DNA of 64,000 nucleotides from DATFQE01 sp963733845 (GCA_963733845.1 CAVTEM010000007.1:1116001-1180000); one strand, 5' to 3'; positions 32,135 through 41,682 are shown, numbered from the stretch's first letter. The notes: a model not told the origin generated them from the letters alone. A program made the numbers and translations.

Positions 32135-34861
32135 ATGGGGACGATGGCGGCAATCGTTGGCAGGGAGGACGAGCTCAGCTCCCTCCGGGCCTTCGTTGAC
32201 GACGCGAGGCACGAACCAGCCACGCTCGTCCTCGAGGGCGAGGCGGGAATCGGGAAGTCGACGCTCTGGGAAGCGGGCGTCGAGCACGCGCACGCGCAGG
32301 GATTGACGGTCCTTTCGTCGCGGCCGGCCGAGGCGGAGCGTGCCCTCGGACACTTGGGGTTAGGGGATCTGCTCGACGGGGTCGTCGACGACGTGCTGTC
32401 TGCACTCTTGACGCCCAGACGGCGCGCGCTCCAGGTGGCACTGCTCCATGAGGAGGCGACAGGTGACCCCGTCGATCGACGCACGCTCGCGGTCGCAGTG
32501 CGCGACGCGCTGCAGCTTCTGAGCGAACGTGGGCCGATTCTGATCGCCGTCGACGACGTTCAGTGGCTCGACGCGTCCTCGTCGCGTGCGCTCGCGTTCG
32601 CTCTGCGGCGGCTCGACGCGAGCCCGGTCAGCCTTCTCCTCGCACGGCGTCTGGGGGAGGGCGCGCGTAAGTCGGAGCTCGAACGCGAGCTGGATGCGGA
32701 CCGCTTCCAGCAGGTGGTCGTGGGGCCGCTCAGCGCGGGGGCGCTCCACCGGTTCCTGCGCGATCGGCTGGGGAGGTCGTTCCCGCGCCAGACGTTGCTC
32801 CGGATCCACGAGCGGTCGGGCGGGAATCCATTCTTCGCGCTCGAGCTGGCCCGCGTTCTCCCTGCGGACATCGACCCGCTTGAGCCGCTTCCGGTCGTCG
32901 AGACCGTCGAAGAGCTCGTGAGCGCGAGGATCTCGGCGCTCCCTGCCTCCACTCGCGACGCGCTTGCATTTGCCGCCGCGCTGGGCACGACGTCGGTCGC
33001 TTTGCTCGAGCGCGCGGGGGTTGCTGCGGACGCGCTCGACGAGGCGGTCGCCGCGCGGGTGATCGAGCGCGAGAACGGGATGCTTCGCTTTACCCACCCG
33101 TTGCTGTCGTCGGTTCTGTACGCAGACCTGGGCGAAGGGCGGCGGGACGTTCACGCCCGTATCGCCGAGATCGTCGAGGATCCGGTCCTCCGCGCCCGTC
33201 ACACCGCGCTCTCGACGGGCATGCCTGACGCCGACGTAGCGAGTCTGCTCGATGACGCTGCCACGCTGGCAACGGATCGCGGCGAGTCGGCAGTGACCGC
33301 CGAGCTTGCAGAGCAGGCACTTCGACTGACCCCGCCGGATCAGGGTGACGACCGCCGCCGGCGAGCGCTCGCCGCTGCGCGTGCGCACCTCGCTGCCGGG
33401 GAGTGGACGCGCGCGCGAACGATCGCGACGGATCTGCTGGCCGAGACGGCCACCGGGCCGCTCCGTGCCGAGGCCCTCCTCCTCCTCGCCGAGTTCGAGC
33501 ACGACGACCTCGCCGTCCCGGTCCTCGAGGAAGCCCTGAGCGAGGCGTGGTCGAACCCGGCGCTTCAGGCTGCCATCCACATCCGCCTCGCTGGGGCGGC
33601 GCGCTTCAGGAAGGGGTTCCCGACGGCCGTCGAGGGCACGCGCACCGCCCTCGAGCTCGCCGACCGCCTCGACGACGACGTCCTCCGCTTTGAGGCAGTC
33701 GCGCAGCTCTACTTCCTCGGCGCCATGGTCGGTGACGTCGAGACGACGGCGTACGCAGAAAGGGCGCGCGACCTCGCCGCCGCCGCCGGCGACGCGCGCT
33801 TGCTGCGGAAGGCGAACGTCCTCGGCTCCGGGATGCTCTCGGACTGGGGCAGCCTCGACGGGAGGCGTGCCGCGTTCGAACGTGAGTATCGCGAGTGGCA
33901 GGAACGCGACGAGCTCTTCTGCGCAGAGGTGCTCTGGCATCTCTCATGGATCGAGCTCTGGGCCGGTCGCTGGGAGGTCGCGGCTGACTACGCTGCCCGC
34001 GCCCGCGACGTCAGCATCCAGTACGGGGTCGAGAGGAACCAGGACTACATCCCGAGCTCATGGGTCGCCGTCCATCGCGGGCGGCTCGAGCTCGCGAAAG
34101 CAGAGTCGGAGCGCGCACTGAAGCTCTGCGACGAGCAGATCGGATTCCACCCGCCCCTGCTTCTGGCCGTGCCGGGACTCGTCGCGCTCTGGAGCGGGGA
34201 CGCGGTCACGGCCGCCGACGTCCTCGGGAAGGCCGACCGGCAGGCGGCGGCGCTCGGGTGGGGTGCACCGGACGCGCGCCCGTGGACTCCCGACTACGCG
34301 GAGGCGCTACTCGAGCTCGGTCGGGTTGACGAGGCAGTGCGGGTCGTCGACCTCTGGGAAGCGGATGCGCGGCGACTCGGCCGGGAGAGAGTTCTCGCAC
34401 ACGTGACGCGCTGTCGTGGGCTCGTGGCCGCGGCCAGCGGAGCTGTCGACGACGCAGTCTCCCTTCTGAAGCAGGCGATCACGCAGCACGACGAGGTCGG
34501 CGATGCGTTCGGAAAGGCGCGAGCGCTGCTCGCGCTCGGAATCGTCCTCAGGCGCGTGCGGCAGAAGCTCCCGGCCCGGGAGGCGATCCAGGCCGCACTC
34601 GCCGCTTTCGAGCAACTCGGAGCAGCCACCTGGGTCGAGCAGGCGCGTGCCGAGCTCGGGCGGATCGGCGGGCGCACACGGGAGGAGGGATTGACAGCGG
34701 CGGAGCGGCGGGTCGCCGTGTTGGTCGCCGCCGGCCGGACGAATCGGGAGGTCGCAGCCGAGCTGTTCCTGGGCGAGCGGACCGTCGCCGGCCACCTGAC
34801 CCGCGTGTACTCCAAGCTCGGCGTGCGCTCGCGCACCGAGCTCGCGCGCCTGTTGATCTGA
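32135..34861 (+). CDS. large LuxR regulator with AAA/STAND ATPase (MalT-like layout)
   Basis: 908 aa. Residues about 5-300: AAA_16/STAND ATPase with IVGREDELSSLRAF, Walker A LEGEAGIGKST (near 34), PILIAVDDVQWLD as Walker B and RSGGNPFFALELAR. About 300-830: winged-helix-like and TPR repeats (LARAHLAAGEWTRARTIATD-like units). About 845-905: LuxR HTH, LTAAERRVAVLVAAGRTNRE, VAAELFLGERTVAGHLTRVY, SKLGVRSRTELARLL. Start uncertain: ATG 32135, ATG 32144 or an upstream GTG 32063. It is followed by a DUF4242 gene and an exported cupin, an order repeated at 52094-55786. Ligand unknown. Confidence 0.85.
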   Translation: MGTMAAIVGREDELSSLRAFVDDARHEPATLVLEGEAGIGKSTLWEAGVEHAHAQGLTVLSSRPAEAERALGHLGLGDLLDGVVDDVLSALLTPRRRALQVALLHEEATGDPVDRRTLAVAVRDALQLLSERGPILIAVDDVQWLDASSSRALAFALRRLDASPVSLLLARRLGEGARKSELERELDADRFQQVVVGPLSAGALHRFLRDRLGRSFPRQTLLRIHERSGGNPFFALELARVLPADIDPLEPLPVVETVEELVSARISALPASTRDALAFAAALGTTSVALLERAGVAADALDEAVAARVIERENGMLRFTHPLLSSVLYADLGEGRRDVHARIAEIVEDPVLRARHTALSTGMPDADVASLLDDAATLATDRGESAVTAELAEQALRLTPPDQGDDRRRRALAAARAHLAAGEWTRARTIATDLLAETATGPLRAEALLLLAEFEHDDLAVPVLEEALSEAWSNPALQAAIHIRLAGAARFRKGFPTAVEGTRTALELADRLDDDVLRFEAVAQLYFLGAMVGDVETTAYAERARDLAAAAGDARLLRKANVLGSGMLSDWGSLDGRRAAFEREYREWQERDELFCAEVLWHLSWIELWAGRWEVAADYAARARDVSIQYGVERNQDYIPSSWVAVHRGRLELAKAESERALKLCDEQIGFHPPLLLAVPGLVALWSGDAVTAADVLGKADRQAAALGWGAPDARPWTPDYAEALLELGRVDEAVRVVDLWEADARRLGRERVLAHVTRCRGLVAAASGAVDDAVSLLKQAITQHDEVGDAFGKARALLALGIVLRRVRQKLPAREAIQAALAAFEQLGAATWVEQARAELGRIGGRTREEGLTAAERRVAVLVAAGRTNREVAAELFLGERTVAGHLTRVYSKLGVRSRTELARLLI

Positions 34862-34937
34862 CGATCCGGTCCGCGCGGGCAAAGTCAGGACGTTCTTACC
34901 TTTCCTCGCCGCTCGCCCGGCCCTAGCGTCGAGCGCA

Positions 34938-35258
34938 GTGCCTGACTACCTGGTGGAGACCTACCTCGCGCGCGGCTTGGCGGGAGAACGCGCTTCGCGC
35001 GAGCGGCGGGCACGCTCGACGGCGGATGAGCTGGCAGAGGAGGGTACGCGCGTCCGCTTCGACCGCTCGATCTACGTTCCCGAGGACGAGATCTGCTTCT
35101 TCGTCTTCGATGCTCCCTCGGGTCGCGAAGCCGCGCTCGCCGCCCAGCGGGCGGAGCTCGAGCCGATCCGCGTCGTCGAGGCGATCTCCTCAGGAACCGA
35201 GGAGTCACGAGACCCTCGGATACCCGGCACTCGAATCAAGGAGAAGGAGGAGGAGTGA
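34938..35258 (+). CDS. DUF4242-like small protein (SCO4226 nickel-binding-like fold)
   Basis: 106 aa. MPDYLVETYLARGLAGERAS, EEGTRVRFDRSIYVPEDEIC and FFVFDAPSGREAALAAQRA follow the ferredoxin-like DUF4242 pattern, related to the nickel-responsive SCO4226 family; His ligands of the nickel protein are not present. The C-terminus is charged (EKEEE). GTG 34938 has TAGCGT at 34924-34929, 8 bases upstream, and no Shine-Dalgarno, as in the paralogue at 54931. The stop overlaps the start of the cupin gene (GTGA), so the two are coupled. Confidence 0.65.
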   Translation: MPDYLVETYLARGLAGERASRERRARSTADELAEEGTRVRFDRSIYVPEDEICFFVFDAPSGREAALAAQRAELEPIRVVEAISSGTEESRDPRIPGTRIKEKEEE

Positions 35259-35755
35259 AAGCTAAGGGCTATTTCCTGGCGACCGCCGCGGTGGCGGTGC
35301 CGCTGATCGCGCTAGCCGCCTTTGTCGGCATCACGATGGCGTCTCCGGCCTCAGGTGTGACGCCGACGCTGCTCGCGCGTGGAGCGTACGAGGACTTCAA
35401 GGTGAAGTCTCTCCCTCACTCGCCCGTGGACTTCAACGTCAAGGCGAAGTCGCCGGTCGACGTCGTCGTCCGAAGACACGATTACCTCATTGGGTCGCAC
35501 ACCGGGTGGCACAGCCATCCAGGCCCGGTCTTCATCACGGTCACCCAGGGCACGCTGACGTACTACCTGTACGACGATCCGGACTGCACGCGGCACACCG
35601 TCACGGCAGGACAGGGGTTCGTCGACGACGGGCGCGGACACATGGTCCGCAACGAGTCCGGGGCGCCGGCGCAGGACATGAGCGTGATCATCGCGCCGAC
35701 AGGCGGCGCTTTCCGGGGCGAGCTCGACGCTCCGAACCCGAACTGCGGTTTCTGA
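35255..35755 (+). CDS. exported cupin protein
   Basis: 166 aa. AAGGAGGAGGA precedes GTG 35255, which overlaps the upstream stop. A signal peptide or anchor (YFLATAAVAVPLIALAAFVG) is followed by a single cupin: motif 1 IGSHTGWHSHPGPVFITVTQ with GTLTYYLYDD, motif 2 GQGFVDDGRGHMVRN. His residues in WHSHPG and GHMVRN are the expected metal ligands. No enzymatic role can be assigned. It is the third gene of a LuxR-STAND / DUF4242 / exported protein unit and is followed by a terminator. Confidence 0.78.
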   Translation: MKAKGYFLATAAVAVPLIALAAFVGITMASPASGVTPTLLARGAYEDFKVKSLPHSPVDFNVKAKSPVDVVVRRHDYLIGSHTGWHSHPGPVFITVTQGTLTYYLYDDPDCTRHTVTAGQGFVDDGRGHMVRNESGAPAQDMSVIIAPTGGAFRGELDAPNPNCGF

Positions 35756-35765
35756 CGACGAGGCA

Positions 35766-35797
35766 AGCGGGGAGTCGGCCCAGGTCGGCTCCCCGTT
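35766..35797 (+). terminator. terminator of the LuxR-DUF4242-cupin unit
   Basis: CGGGGAG (35768-35774) pairs with CTCCCCG (35789-35795); the inner part extends with G-T pairs. A GTTGCTGTT tail follows. Confidence 0.55.
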
Positions 35798-35884
35798 GCT
35801 GTTCTCGCTTCGAGAGGAGCGCGGGCTTCGCCCCGGGATCTCCGCCTGTTTTCACGCGGTCGCTACAGCCCTAGACTCGGACCG

Positions 35885-38800
35885 GTGGTCGTCTGCTCGA
35901 GCTGTGCAACCGCGAACCGGGAAGGTGCGCGTTTCTGCGACTCCTGTGGCGCGCCGCTCACCGAGGCCACGCGCGTTCGCGAGGTGCGGAAGACGGTCAC
36001 GGTCTTCTTCTGCGACGTCTCGGGCTCGACCGCGCTCGGCGAGCGGTTGGACCCCGAGAGCCTGCGACAGGTCATGGCGCGTTACTTCGAGACGGCCAGG
36101 ACGATCCTCGAGCGGCACGGCGGCACAGTCGAGAAGTTCATCGGCGACGCGGTGATGGCGGTTTTCGGCGTGCCGGCGGTGCACGAGGACGACGCTCTCC
36201 GAGCGTTGCGCGCGGCGGAGGAGCTCCGGGACGGACTCGCCGGCTTGAACGAGGAGCTCGAGAGGGCGTACGGCACGCGGCTCGAGCTGCGCATCGGTGT
36301 GAACACCGGGGAGGTTGTCACCGGCACCGCGGAGCGGATTGTGACCGGCGACGCCGTCAACGTCGCCGCCCGGCTCGAGCAGGCCGCCACACCGGGCGAC
36401 GTGTTGGTCGGCGAGGGCACAATCCGGCTCGTCCGCGACGCCGTCGAGGCCGAGCCCATCGACCCGATGCCGGCGAAAGGTAAGGCCGAGCCGGTCCCGG
36501 CGTATCGGCTGCTGAGAGTCAAGGTCGGGGCGGGGACCAGACCAGGCGCCGCGCCGATGGTAGGGCGGGGGCGCCAGCGAAAGCTGCTCGAGGACGCGTT
36601 CGCGAACGTCGTCGGCGAACGCGCCTGCCAGCTCTTCACGGTGCTGGGCGCCGCCGGCGTGGGCAAGTCGCGCCTCGTCGCGGAGTTCCTGCGCCAGCTC
36701 GAGGGGGCCGCGACCGTCGCGCGCGGCGGCTGCCTGTCGTACGGCGAGGGGATCGGCTACTGGCCGGTCACGGAGGTCGTGAAGCAACTCCTCCCCGGCG
36801 GGGAGGGAGACGGCGCCACGGCGGCACTCGGCTCGATCCTCGGCGACGAGTCCGCGGCCAGCTCGCCCGACGAGATCGCCTGGGCGTTCCGCAAGCTCCT
36901 CGAGGCGCACGCGGCCGACCGGCCGCTGGTGGTCGTCTTCGACGACATCCATTGGGGCGAGCCAGCATTCCTCGACCTCGTCGAGCACGTAGCCGACCTG
37001 AGCCGCGACGCCCCGATCCTCCTGCTCTGCCTCGCGCGCCAGGAGCTCCTCGACCTTCGTCCCGCTTGGGGCGGTGGGAAGCTGAACGCGACGAACGTCC
37101 TGCTCGAGCCGCTCGGGCCCGACGAGTCGCGCGAGCTGCTCGCGTCTCTGGTGCGAGAGCAGCCGATCGATGACGCGCTGCGAGAGCGGATCCTCGAGAC
37201 CGCGGTCGGCAATCCCCTTTTCGTCGAGGAGATGGTGGCAATGGTCGCGCACCGGGGCCAGATGGAGGTCTCGGTGCCGCCGACTATTCACGCCCTGCTC
37301 GCAGCCCGGCTCGACCAGCTCGACACGGCGGAGCGCAACGTATTGGAGTGCGGCTCGGTCGAGGGCCACGTCTTCCACCGAGGAGCCGTGGTCGCGCTCG
37401 CGCCCGAGGCGACCAGCGTCGACGGGCGCCTTGTCGGGCTCGTGCGCAAGGACCTCGTCCGCCCCGAGCGCTCCATGATCGTCGACGACGAGGCGTACCG
37501 CTTCCGCCATCTCCTAATCCGGGACACGGCGTACGAGGCGCTGCCGAAGGCCGTTCGCGCGGAGCTGCACGAACACTTCGCGGCCTGGCTCACGTCGCAC
37601 GCGGCCGAGCTAGTCGAGTCGGATGAGCTCGTCGGCTACCACCTCGAGCAGGCCTATCGGTACCGCGTCGAGCTTGGCCCGCTCGACGACGCCGCGCTCG
37701 CGCTCGCCGGGCGCGCGGCCGAGCATTTGCTCGTCAGTGCGGGGCGGGCGCGCGCCCGCGGTGACGTTCGCGCCGCGTCCGCGCTGCTCGGCCAGGCGGT
37801 CGAGCTCCTGCCGGCAGAAAGCCCCGAACGGCGCGCGACTCAGGTCGAGCTGGCCGTCGTCCTGAACGAGCGCGGCGACTTCGACGGCGCAGAGGCTCTC
37901 CGGCAGGAAGCAAACGCGGCCGCGCGCGCCGCCGGCGACGACCGGCTGCTCGCTCGCCTGCTGCTCGCCGAGGTTGAAGCCCAGATCCTGCACGCGCCGG
38001 ATCTGACGATGCGCGACTCACTGACGACGTCCGAGCGGGCTCTCGCGGAGCTCGAGCGCATCGGTGACGAGGAAGGAGCCGCGTGGGCACTCAAGCTCGT
38101 GGGCAATTTCAAGGCCTGGCTCGGGAACAGCGCCGAGGCGGAGCGCATGTGGGTGCGCGCCCTCGAGCGGGCCGAGAAGGTCAGTCCCTGGTTAACGAAC
38201 GAGGTGCGCCAGTGGATGATCTGGGCGCTCTGGTGGGGGCCGACCCACGTCGACGAGGGTATTCGCCGCTGCGACGAGATCAAGCGGCAGACGACGTCGA
38301 AGCGACTCGAAGGGACCGCGATGCTCATCGGCGGGAGCCTGAAGGCGACTTCGGGGGCACTCGACGAAGGGCGCGCGGAAGCAGCCGCAGGCCGCCGGGT
38401 CTTCGAAGAGCTCGGCGAGCGGCTCTGGTGGGCTGGGACAGCCATGGTCCTCGGCGCGATCGAGCTCAATGCTGGCGCGAACGAGCGAGCCTACGAGCTC
38501 CTGTCCAACGGGCACGCGACACTCGCCCAGTACCACGAGACCGGCTATCTCGCCACTGTCGTCGGCTACCACGCACAAGCGGCGCTCGAGCTCGGCCGCG
38601 TCGACGAAGCGCTCGAGCTCGCGGCGGAGACGGAGCGGCTGGCGCAGCGGGACGACTTCGAGCCGCTCGCGCGCCTGGGCCTGGTCCGAGCGCGCGCCCA
38701 GGCCAAGCGCGGAGACTTGGACGCCGCCGACCAGCTGATCCGCGAGGTCGCGGAGATCGTCGAGCCGACGGACTACCTGATCCTGCACCTCGACCTCGCG

Positions 38801-38941
38801 TTCGCGCGGGCGGAGGTCGACCGCCATGCCGGCCGGCGCAGCGGCGAGCGGCAGGCCCTCGAGCACGCCTTCGAGGTGGCGGAGGCGAAAGGCAACCTCG
38901 TAGCGGCACAGCGCGTGCGCGGGCGGCTGTCAGTGCTTTGA
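35885..38941 (+). CDS. zinc-ribbon - adenylate/guanylate cyclase - AAA - TPR protein
   Basis: 1018 aa. Residues 4-22 are a zinc ribbon (CSSC...CDSC). Residues 35-205 form a class III cyclase with complete catalytic set: FFCDVSGSTALG and EKFIGDAVMAVFG (metal Asp and the purine-site Lys), DAVNVAARLE (transition-state Asn and Arg). About 230-600: AAA_16/STAND ATPase with Walker A LGAAGVGKSR (near 255) and LVVVFDDIHWGEP. The C-terminal 400 residues are TPR-like. It should make cAMP or cGMP under control of the NTPase/TPR sensor. GTG 35885 has TAGACT at 35872-35877, 7 bases upstream, and no Shine-Dalgarno. Confidence 0.85.
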   Translation: MVVCSSCATANREGARFCDSCGAPLTEATRVREVRKTVTVFFCDVSGSTALGERLDPESLRQVMARYFETARTILERHGGTVEKFIGDAVMAVFGVPAVHEDDALRALRAAEELRDGLAGLNEELERAYGTRLELRIGVNTGEVVTGTAERIVTGDAVNVAARLEQAATPGDVLVGEGTIRLVRDAVEAEPIDPMPAKGKAEPVPAYRLLRVKVGAGTRPGAAPMVGRGRQRKLLEDAFANVVGERACQLFTVLGAAGVGKSRLVAEFLRQLEGAATVARGGCLSYGEGIGYWPVTEVVKQLLPGGEGDGATAALGSILGDESAASSPDEIAWAFRKLLEAHAADRPLVVVFDDIHWGEPAFLDLVEHVADLSRDAPILLLCLARQELLDLRPAWGGGKLNATNVLLEPLGPDESRELLASLVREQPIDDALRERILETAVGNPLFVEEMVAMVAHRGQMEVSVPPTIHALLAARLDQLDTAERNVLECGSVEGHVFHRGAVVALAPEATSVDGRLVGLVRKDLVRPERSMIVDDEAYRFRHLLIRDTAYEALPKAVRAELHEHFAAWLTSHAAELVESDELVGYHLEQAYRYRVELGPLDDAALALAGRAAEHLLVSAGRARARGDVRAASALLGQAVELLPAESPERRATQVELAVVLNERGDFDGAEALRQEANAAARAAGDDRLLARLLLAEVEAQILHAPDLTMRDSLTTSERALAELERIGDEEGAAWALKLVGNFKAWLGNSAEAERMWVRALERAEKVSPWLTNEVRQWMIWALWWGPTHVDEGIRRCDEIKRQTTSKRLEGTAMLIGGSLKATSGALDEGRAEAAAGRRVFEELGERLWWAGTAMVLGAIELNAGANERAYELLSNGHATLAQYHETGYLATVVGYHAQAALELGRVDEALELAAETERLAQRDDFEPLARLGLVRARAQAKRGDLDAADQLIREVAEIVEPTDYLILHLDLAFARAEVDRHAGRRSGERQALEHAFEVAEAKGNLVAAQRVRGRLSVL

Positions 38942-38960
38942 GGAGTCGTCCGCGGGACGC

Positions 38961-40055
38961 CTAGCGCGCCTCGCGCAGCGGTCGGTAGTTGGCAGCGAAG
39001 ATCCTCTTGCCGGCAAGCCGTAAGGTCAGATTGCGGACGATGGGCGGCAGGCTCCGGGTGCGGTCGCGGCGATGAGTTTGCTCCTGTACCCATGCGATGC
39101 GGCCGGCCCGTCGTCGTTCGTATTCGGCAAGCGCTTGCTCGAGGGGTTGGCTCGTCGCAAGCACGTCGGCGAGCACGAGTACGTCCTCGAGCGCCATTGC
39201 GGCGCCCTGAGCCATGTTCGGCGAACTGGCGTGGGCGGCGTCGCCAACGAGCACGATGCGATCAGCCGTCCACACCGGCGGGACGACCTCCTCGATCGGC
39301 GCGAAGTACGCCTCGCCGGCGTGCTCGAGCAGTCGCGGCACCGGGTCGGCGAAATCGGCAAACGATTCGCGCCATTGCGCGGCGCGAGCATCTGTCGGGT
39401 CGCTCGTGTTGATGTCGCAGTAGCAGTAGACGCTGCCGTTTCCGAGCGCGACGGTGAGGAAGGCGCGGCCTCGGCCCAGCATGACGGTCCAGTCGTTGAT
39501 CTCGGGGAAGCCTTCCGCGATGAACCGCCAGCTCGCCTGTCCGACGTAGCGGGCAGGAGGACCGCCGAAGGCGAGGCTGCGGATGCTCGAGTGGACTCCG
39601 TCCGCTCCGACGACGAGGTCGTAGTCGCTGCTCGAGCTGTCGGAAAAGCGCACGCGCGTCCTCGGGCCGGCCTCAGCCAAACCGGTCACCGAGATGCCGA
39701 GGCGGACCTCGGTCCCAGCGGTCCCCGTGCGGAGCGCGCTGTGGAACGCAGCTCGAGGAATCGCCACGCAGCCGCCGACGCCCTCCCAGTAACGGCGGAC
39801 ATCGATATCGAAGAGCAGACGACCACGATGATCGAGAAACCGCTGTCGCACGATCGGGTTTGCACGTGCGGCCACTACCTCCGAGATCCCGAGCTCGTCG
39901 AGCGCCCGCACGCTGTTGCCGGGCAAGTACATTCCGGCCCCGCTCGTCTCCCACTCGGTCGACCGCTCGACGACCTCCGCCGTGATGCCGTGCTGACCAA
40001 GTGCCCGGGCGAGCGCGAGACCGGCGATGCCCGCTCCGACGATCAATACATCCAT
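38961..40055 (-). CDS. FAD-dependent aromatic-type monooxygenase
   Basis: 364 aa. It has all three PHBH-class fingerprints: GXGXXG in LIVGAGIAGLALARALGQHG, the DG motif in LVVGADGVHSSIRSLAF, and the GD motif in RIVLVGDAAHASSPNMAQG. The enzyme would hydroxylate an aromatic or polyketide-like substrate with NAD(P)H and O2 in the cytoplasm; members also act on tetracycline-like antibiotics. No pathway genes are adjacent; it converges with the cyclase gene. ATG 40055 directly precedes the beta strand of the FAD domain. Confidence 0.88.
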   Translation of the reverse strand: MDVLIVGAGIAGLALARALGQHGITAEVVERSTEWETSGAGMYLPGNSVRALDELGISEVVAARANPIVRQRFLDHRGRLLFDIDVRRYWEGVGGCVAIPRAAFHSALRTGTAGTEVRLGISVTGLAEAGPRTRVRFSDSSSSDYDLVVGADGVHSSIRSLAFGGPPARYVGQASWRFIAEGFPEINDWTVMLGRGRAFLTVALGNGSVYCYCDINTSDPTDARAAQWRESFADFADPVPRLLEHAGEAYFAPIEEVVPPVWTADRIVLVGDAAHASSPNMAQGAAMALEDVLVLADVLATSQPLEQALAEYERRRAGRIAWVQEQTHRRDRTRSLPPIVRNLTLRLAGKRIFAANYRPLREAR

Positions 40056-40351
40056 GACATCAGCGTGGATCGTTCCAAACGGTGGGGACTAACGCCGCCA
40101 GCGGTGCGGTTGTGGTCACGGCTTCCTCCTCGGTCGGTTGATTGTCGACGGTAGGAGGCGGCGCCGTTTGTGGCTTCGGCGAGATCACCCAGCACGCGGC
40201 CGGCGAGGGCGTGGGTGTTTCCACCCAGCAGGCTGCCAACGGAACACGACGGTTTGACTGAAGGCAAGAACAGGAGGACACTCCCGGTTACCGAGAGGCG
40301 GGTTTGAAGCCCCCGTCTTGTGCGTTCTCGGGGGGAGAGGGAGAACCGCTC

Positions 40352-40831
40352 ATGATTGGCAAGGCACTTGGCGTCGCCGTTGCTGTGGCTGCGGCCGCAG
40401 CGTTGTTCATTCCGACCGCGTTCGCAGACAAGCCGGTGACCGTTCCGTCGCCGTTTTCGGATGCGACGGGCCGGTACTGCGAAGACTTCGATGTGCTCGT
40501 CCATGCGACGACGAACAAAGGGCGAACGCAGATCTTCAGCAGCGGAGCGATCATGTTTACGGGCTCACTGAAGGTCGAGGTCACAAATCTCGACTCGGGC
40601 AAGACGATCGCGCTGAACATCTCCGGGCCGGGCACGATCTCCGCCGCAGGGAATGTGCTGACTGGGACAGGGCCGTGGCTCTTCTTCGGCGAGGCAGGGT
40701 TCTTCGGGCCCGGATCGCCGCCGGAGCTGAGCACGAACAACGGCCGCATCGAGATCGATCTGACCGACGGCTCGTTCATCAGCCGCATCGGCCACAGCGT
40801 CGATCTCTGCCCGGTACTCGCCGCAAGCTAG
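40352..40831 (+). CDS. exported hypothetical protein
   Basis: 159 aa. GGGAG lies upstream of ATG 40352. The signal peptide ends near TAFA/DKP (residues 1-25). The mature part is beta-rich without catalytic motif: ATGRYCEDFDVLVHATTNKG, SGAIMFTGSLKVEVTNLDSG, GPGTISAAGNVLTGTGPW and NNGRIEIDLTDG. Two Cys (YCED, DLCP) at the ends probably pair. Proteins of this type recur in soil actinobacteria without known function. It is monocistronic, with a perfect terminator hairpin. The 296 bases upstream show no other gene. Confidence 0.7.
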   Translation: MIGKALGVAVAVAAAAALFIPTAFADKPVTVPSPFSDATGRYCEDFDVLVHATTNKGRTQIFSSGAIMFTGSLKVEVTNLDSGKTIALNISGPGTISAAGNVLTGTGPWLFFGEAGFFGPGSPPELSTNNGRIEIDLTDGSFISRIGHSVDLCPVLAAS

Positions 40832-40838
40832 ACCGCGA

Positions 40839-40869
40839 GCCGGCGCCGCTCTCCTCGAGCGGCGCCGGC
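40839..40869 (+). terminator. terminator of the exported 159-aa protein
   Basis: Perfect 13-base arms GCCGGCGCCGCTC / GAGCGGCGCCGGC with TCCTC loop, 8 bases after the stop; no T-run. It could also serve the convergent VOC gene at 40899. Confidence 0.75.
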
Positions 40870-40898
40870 CGTCGGTCGACCGCTACTCGCCGAGGCCG

Positions 40899-41444
40899 TC
40901 AGGAGGCGGCGGGACGAAGCGGTTCCGACCCGTCCCAACCCTGGGCGCCCTCGCGCACCAGCTGGAAGAAGTCGCGCAGTCCCTGGCTGTCGACGTGGAT
41001 CTCGATGTCGTGGCCCAACGAGGCGGACGCGTCGTGGAAGGTGATGTCGAGTTCGCCGAGTTGGGCGCTGAGGTACTCCGGTAGCCCGCGTTCCTCGAGT
41101 TCGCGCCGAAGGTCCTCTACTGATGCCGGCGGTACCGCCCAGGCGACGTGATGGACCCCCGGTCGGGCGCCTGAGAAGCGGGCCTCGATCCGCTCCGGAA
41201 CGAGGCGGACTATCTCCATCAGCTCGATCGGGCCGCCGCCGCAGTAGCCGAACGCCGAGTGATGGACGAACTCCGCCGGCTCACCCCTCGAGGTGATGTT
41301 TTCGAGCGGTACGTTTTCGACGAGGAGGAACGGCCCGGCTCCGAGCTGCTCCGCCAAGCGCTCAACGGTCGCCTCGATGTTCTCGACGACGTAGGCGTAG
41401 TGGTGTGCTCCCTCCAGCGACGGTCGAAAAAGATCCTCTGGCAC
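40899..41444 (-). CDS. VOC family protein, glyoxalase_4 / epimerase-like
   Basis: 181 aa. The first half HHYAYVVENIEATVERLAEQ, PIELMEIV and second half GVHHVAWAVPPASVEDLRRE, GHDIEIHV fit methylmalonyl-CoA epimerase-like or glyoxalase_4 members. Expected metal ligands are His in HHYAY, Glu in IELMEIV, His in VHHVAW and Glu near the end (DIEIH). No mutase or CoA genes adjoin, so epimerase function is not supported by context. The 280 bases upstream hold only a tRNA fragment repeat. Confidence 0.75.
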   Translation of the reverse strand: MPEDLFRPSLEGAHHYAYVVENIEATVERLAEQLGAGPFLLVENVPLENITSRGEPAEFVHHSAFGYCGGGPIELMEIVRLVPERIEARFSGARPGVHHVAWAVPPASVEDLRRELEERGLPEYLSAQLGELDITFHDASASLGHDIEIHVDSQGLRDFFQLVREGAQGWDGSEPLRPAAS

Positions 41445-41651
41445 GACTCTCTCCTTGGTCGTTCAAGTATTGCGACCGTGGGGTCACTTGGCTTCGATCG
41501 TGACCTGCTCCGATGCGGCCTTCGGCCACCTGCTTGTCGTTGATCGACAGTGTCCCGGTGCCGCCTTTGCCGGCGCATGGCGCTGACAGTTCCGGCCGCG
41601 CCGGCGAGCCCGAGGCGCGGCCGCTGCCACGAAACCGCTGCAAAGCGTAAT

Positions 41652-41682
41652 ACGGGAGCGACGGGACTCGAACCCGCGACCT
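41652..41682 (-). repeat. 31-base copy of the tRNA-Asp 3' end (att-like site)
   Basis: Bases 41652-41682 equal 58520-58550, which cover the acceptor and T-arm of the tRNA-Asp gene, in the same orientation. Similarity then drops to about 17 of 24 toward the anticodon arm. This is the arrangement left when an element integrates at a tRNA 3' end, with the intact tRNA at the far end. A decayed tRNA gene is the alternative. Confidence 0.6.

Noticed and set aside
35852..37510. 552-codon minus-strand ORF
   Set aside because: Shadow of the zinc-ribbon cyclase gene.
40060..40281. 73-codon minus-strand ORF ending just before the FAD monooxygenase start
   Set aside because: No ribosome site, Pro/Thr-rich low-complexity translation and no homology that I recognise.
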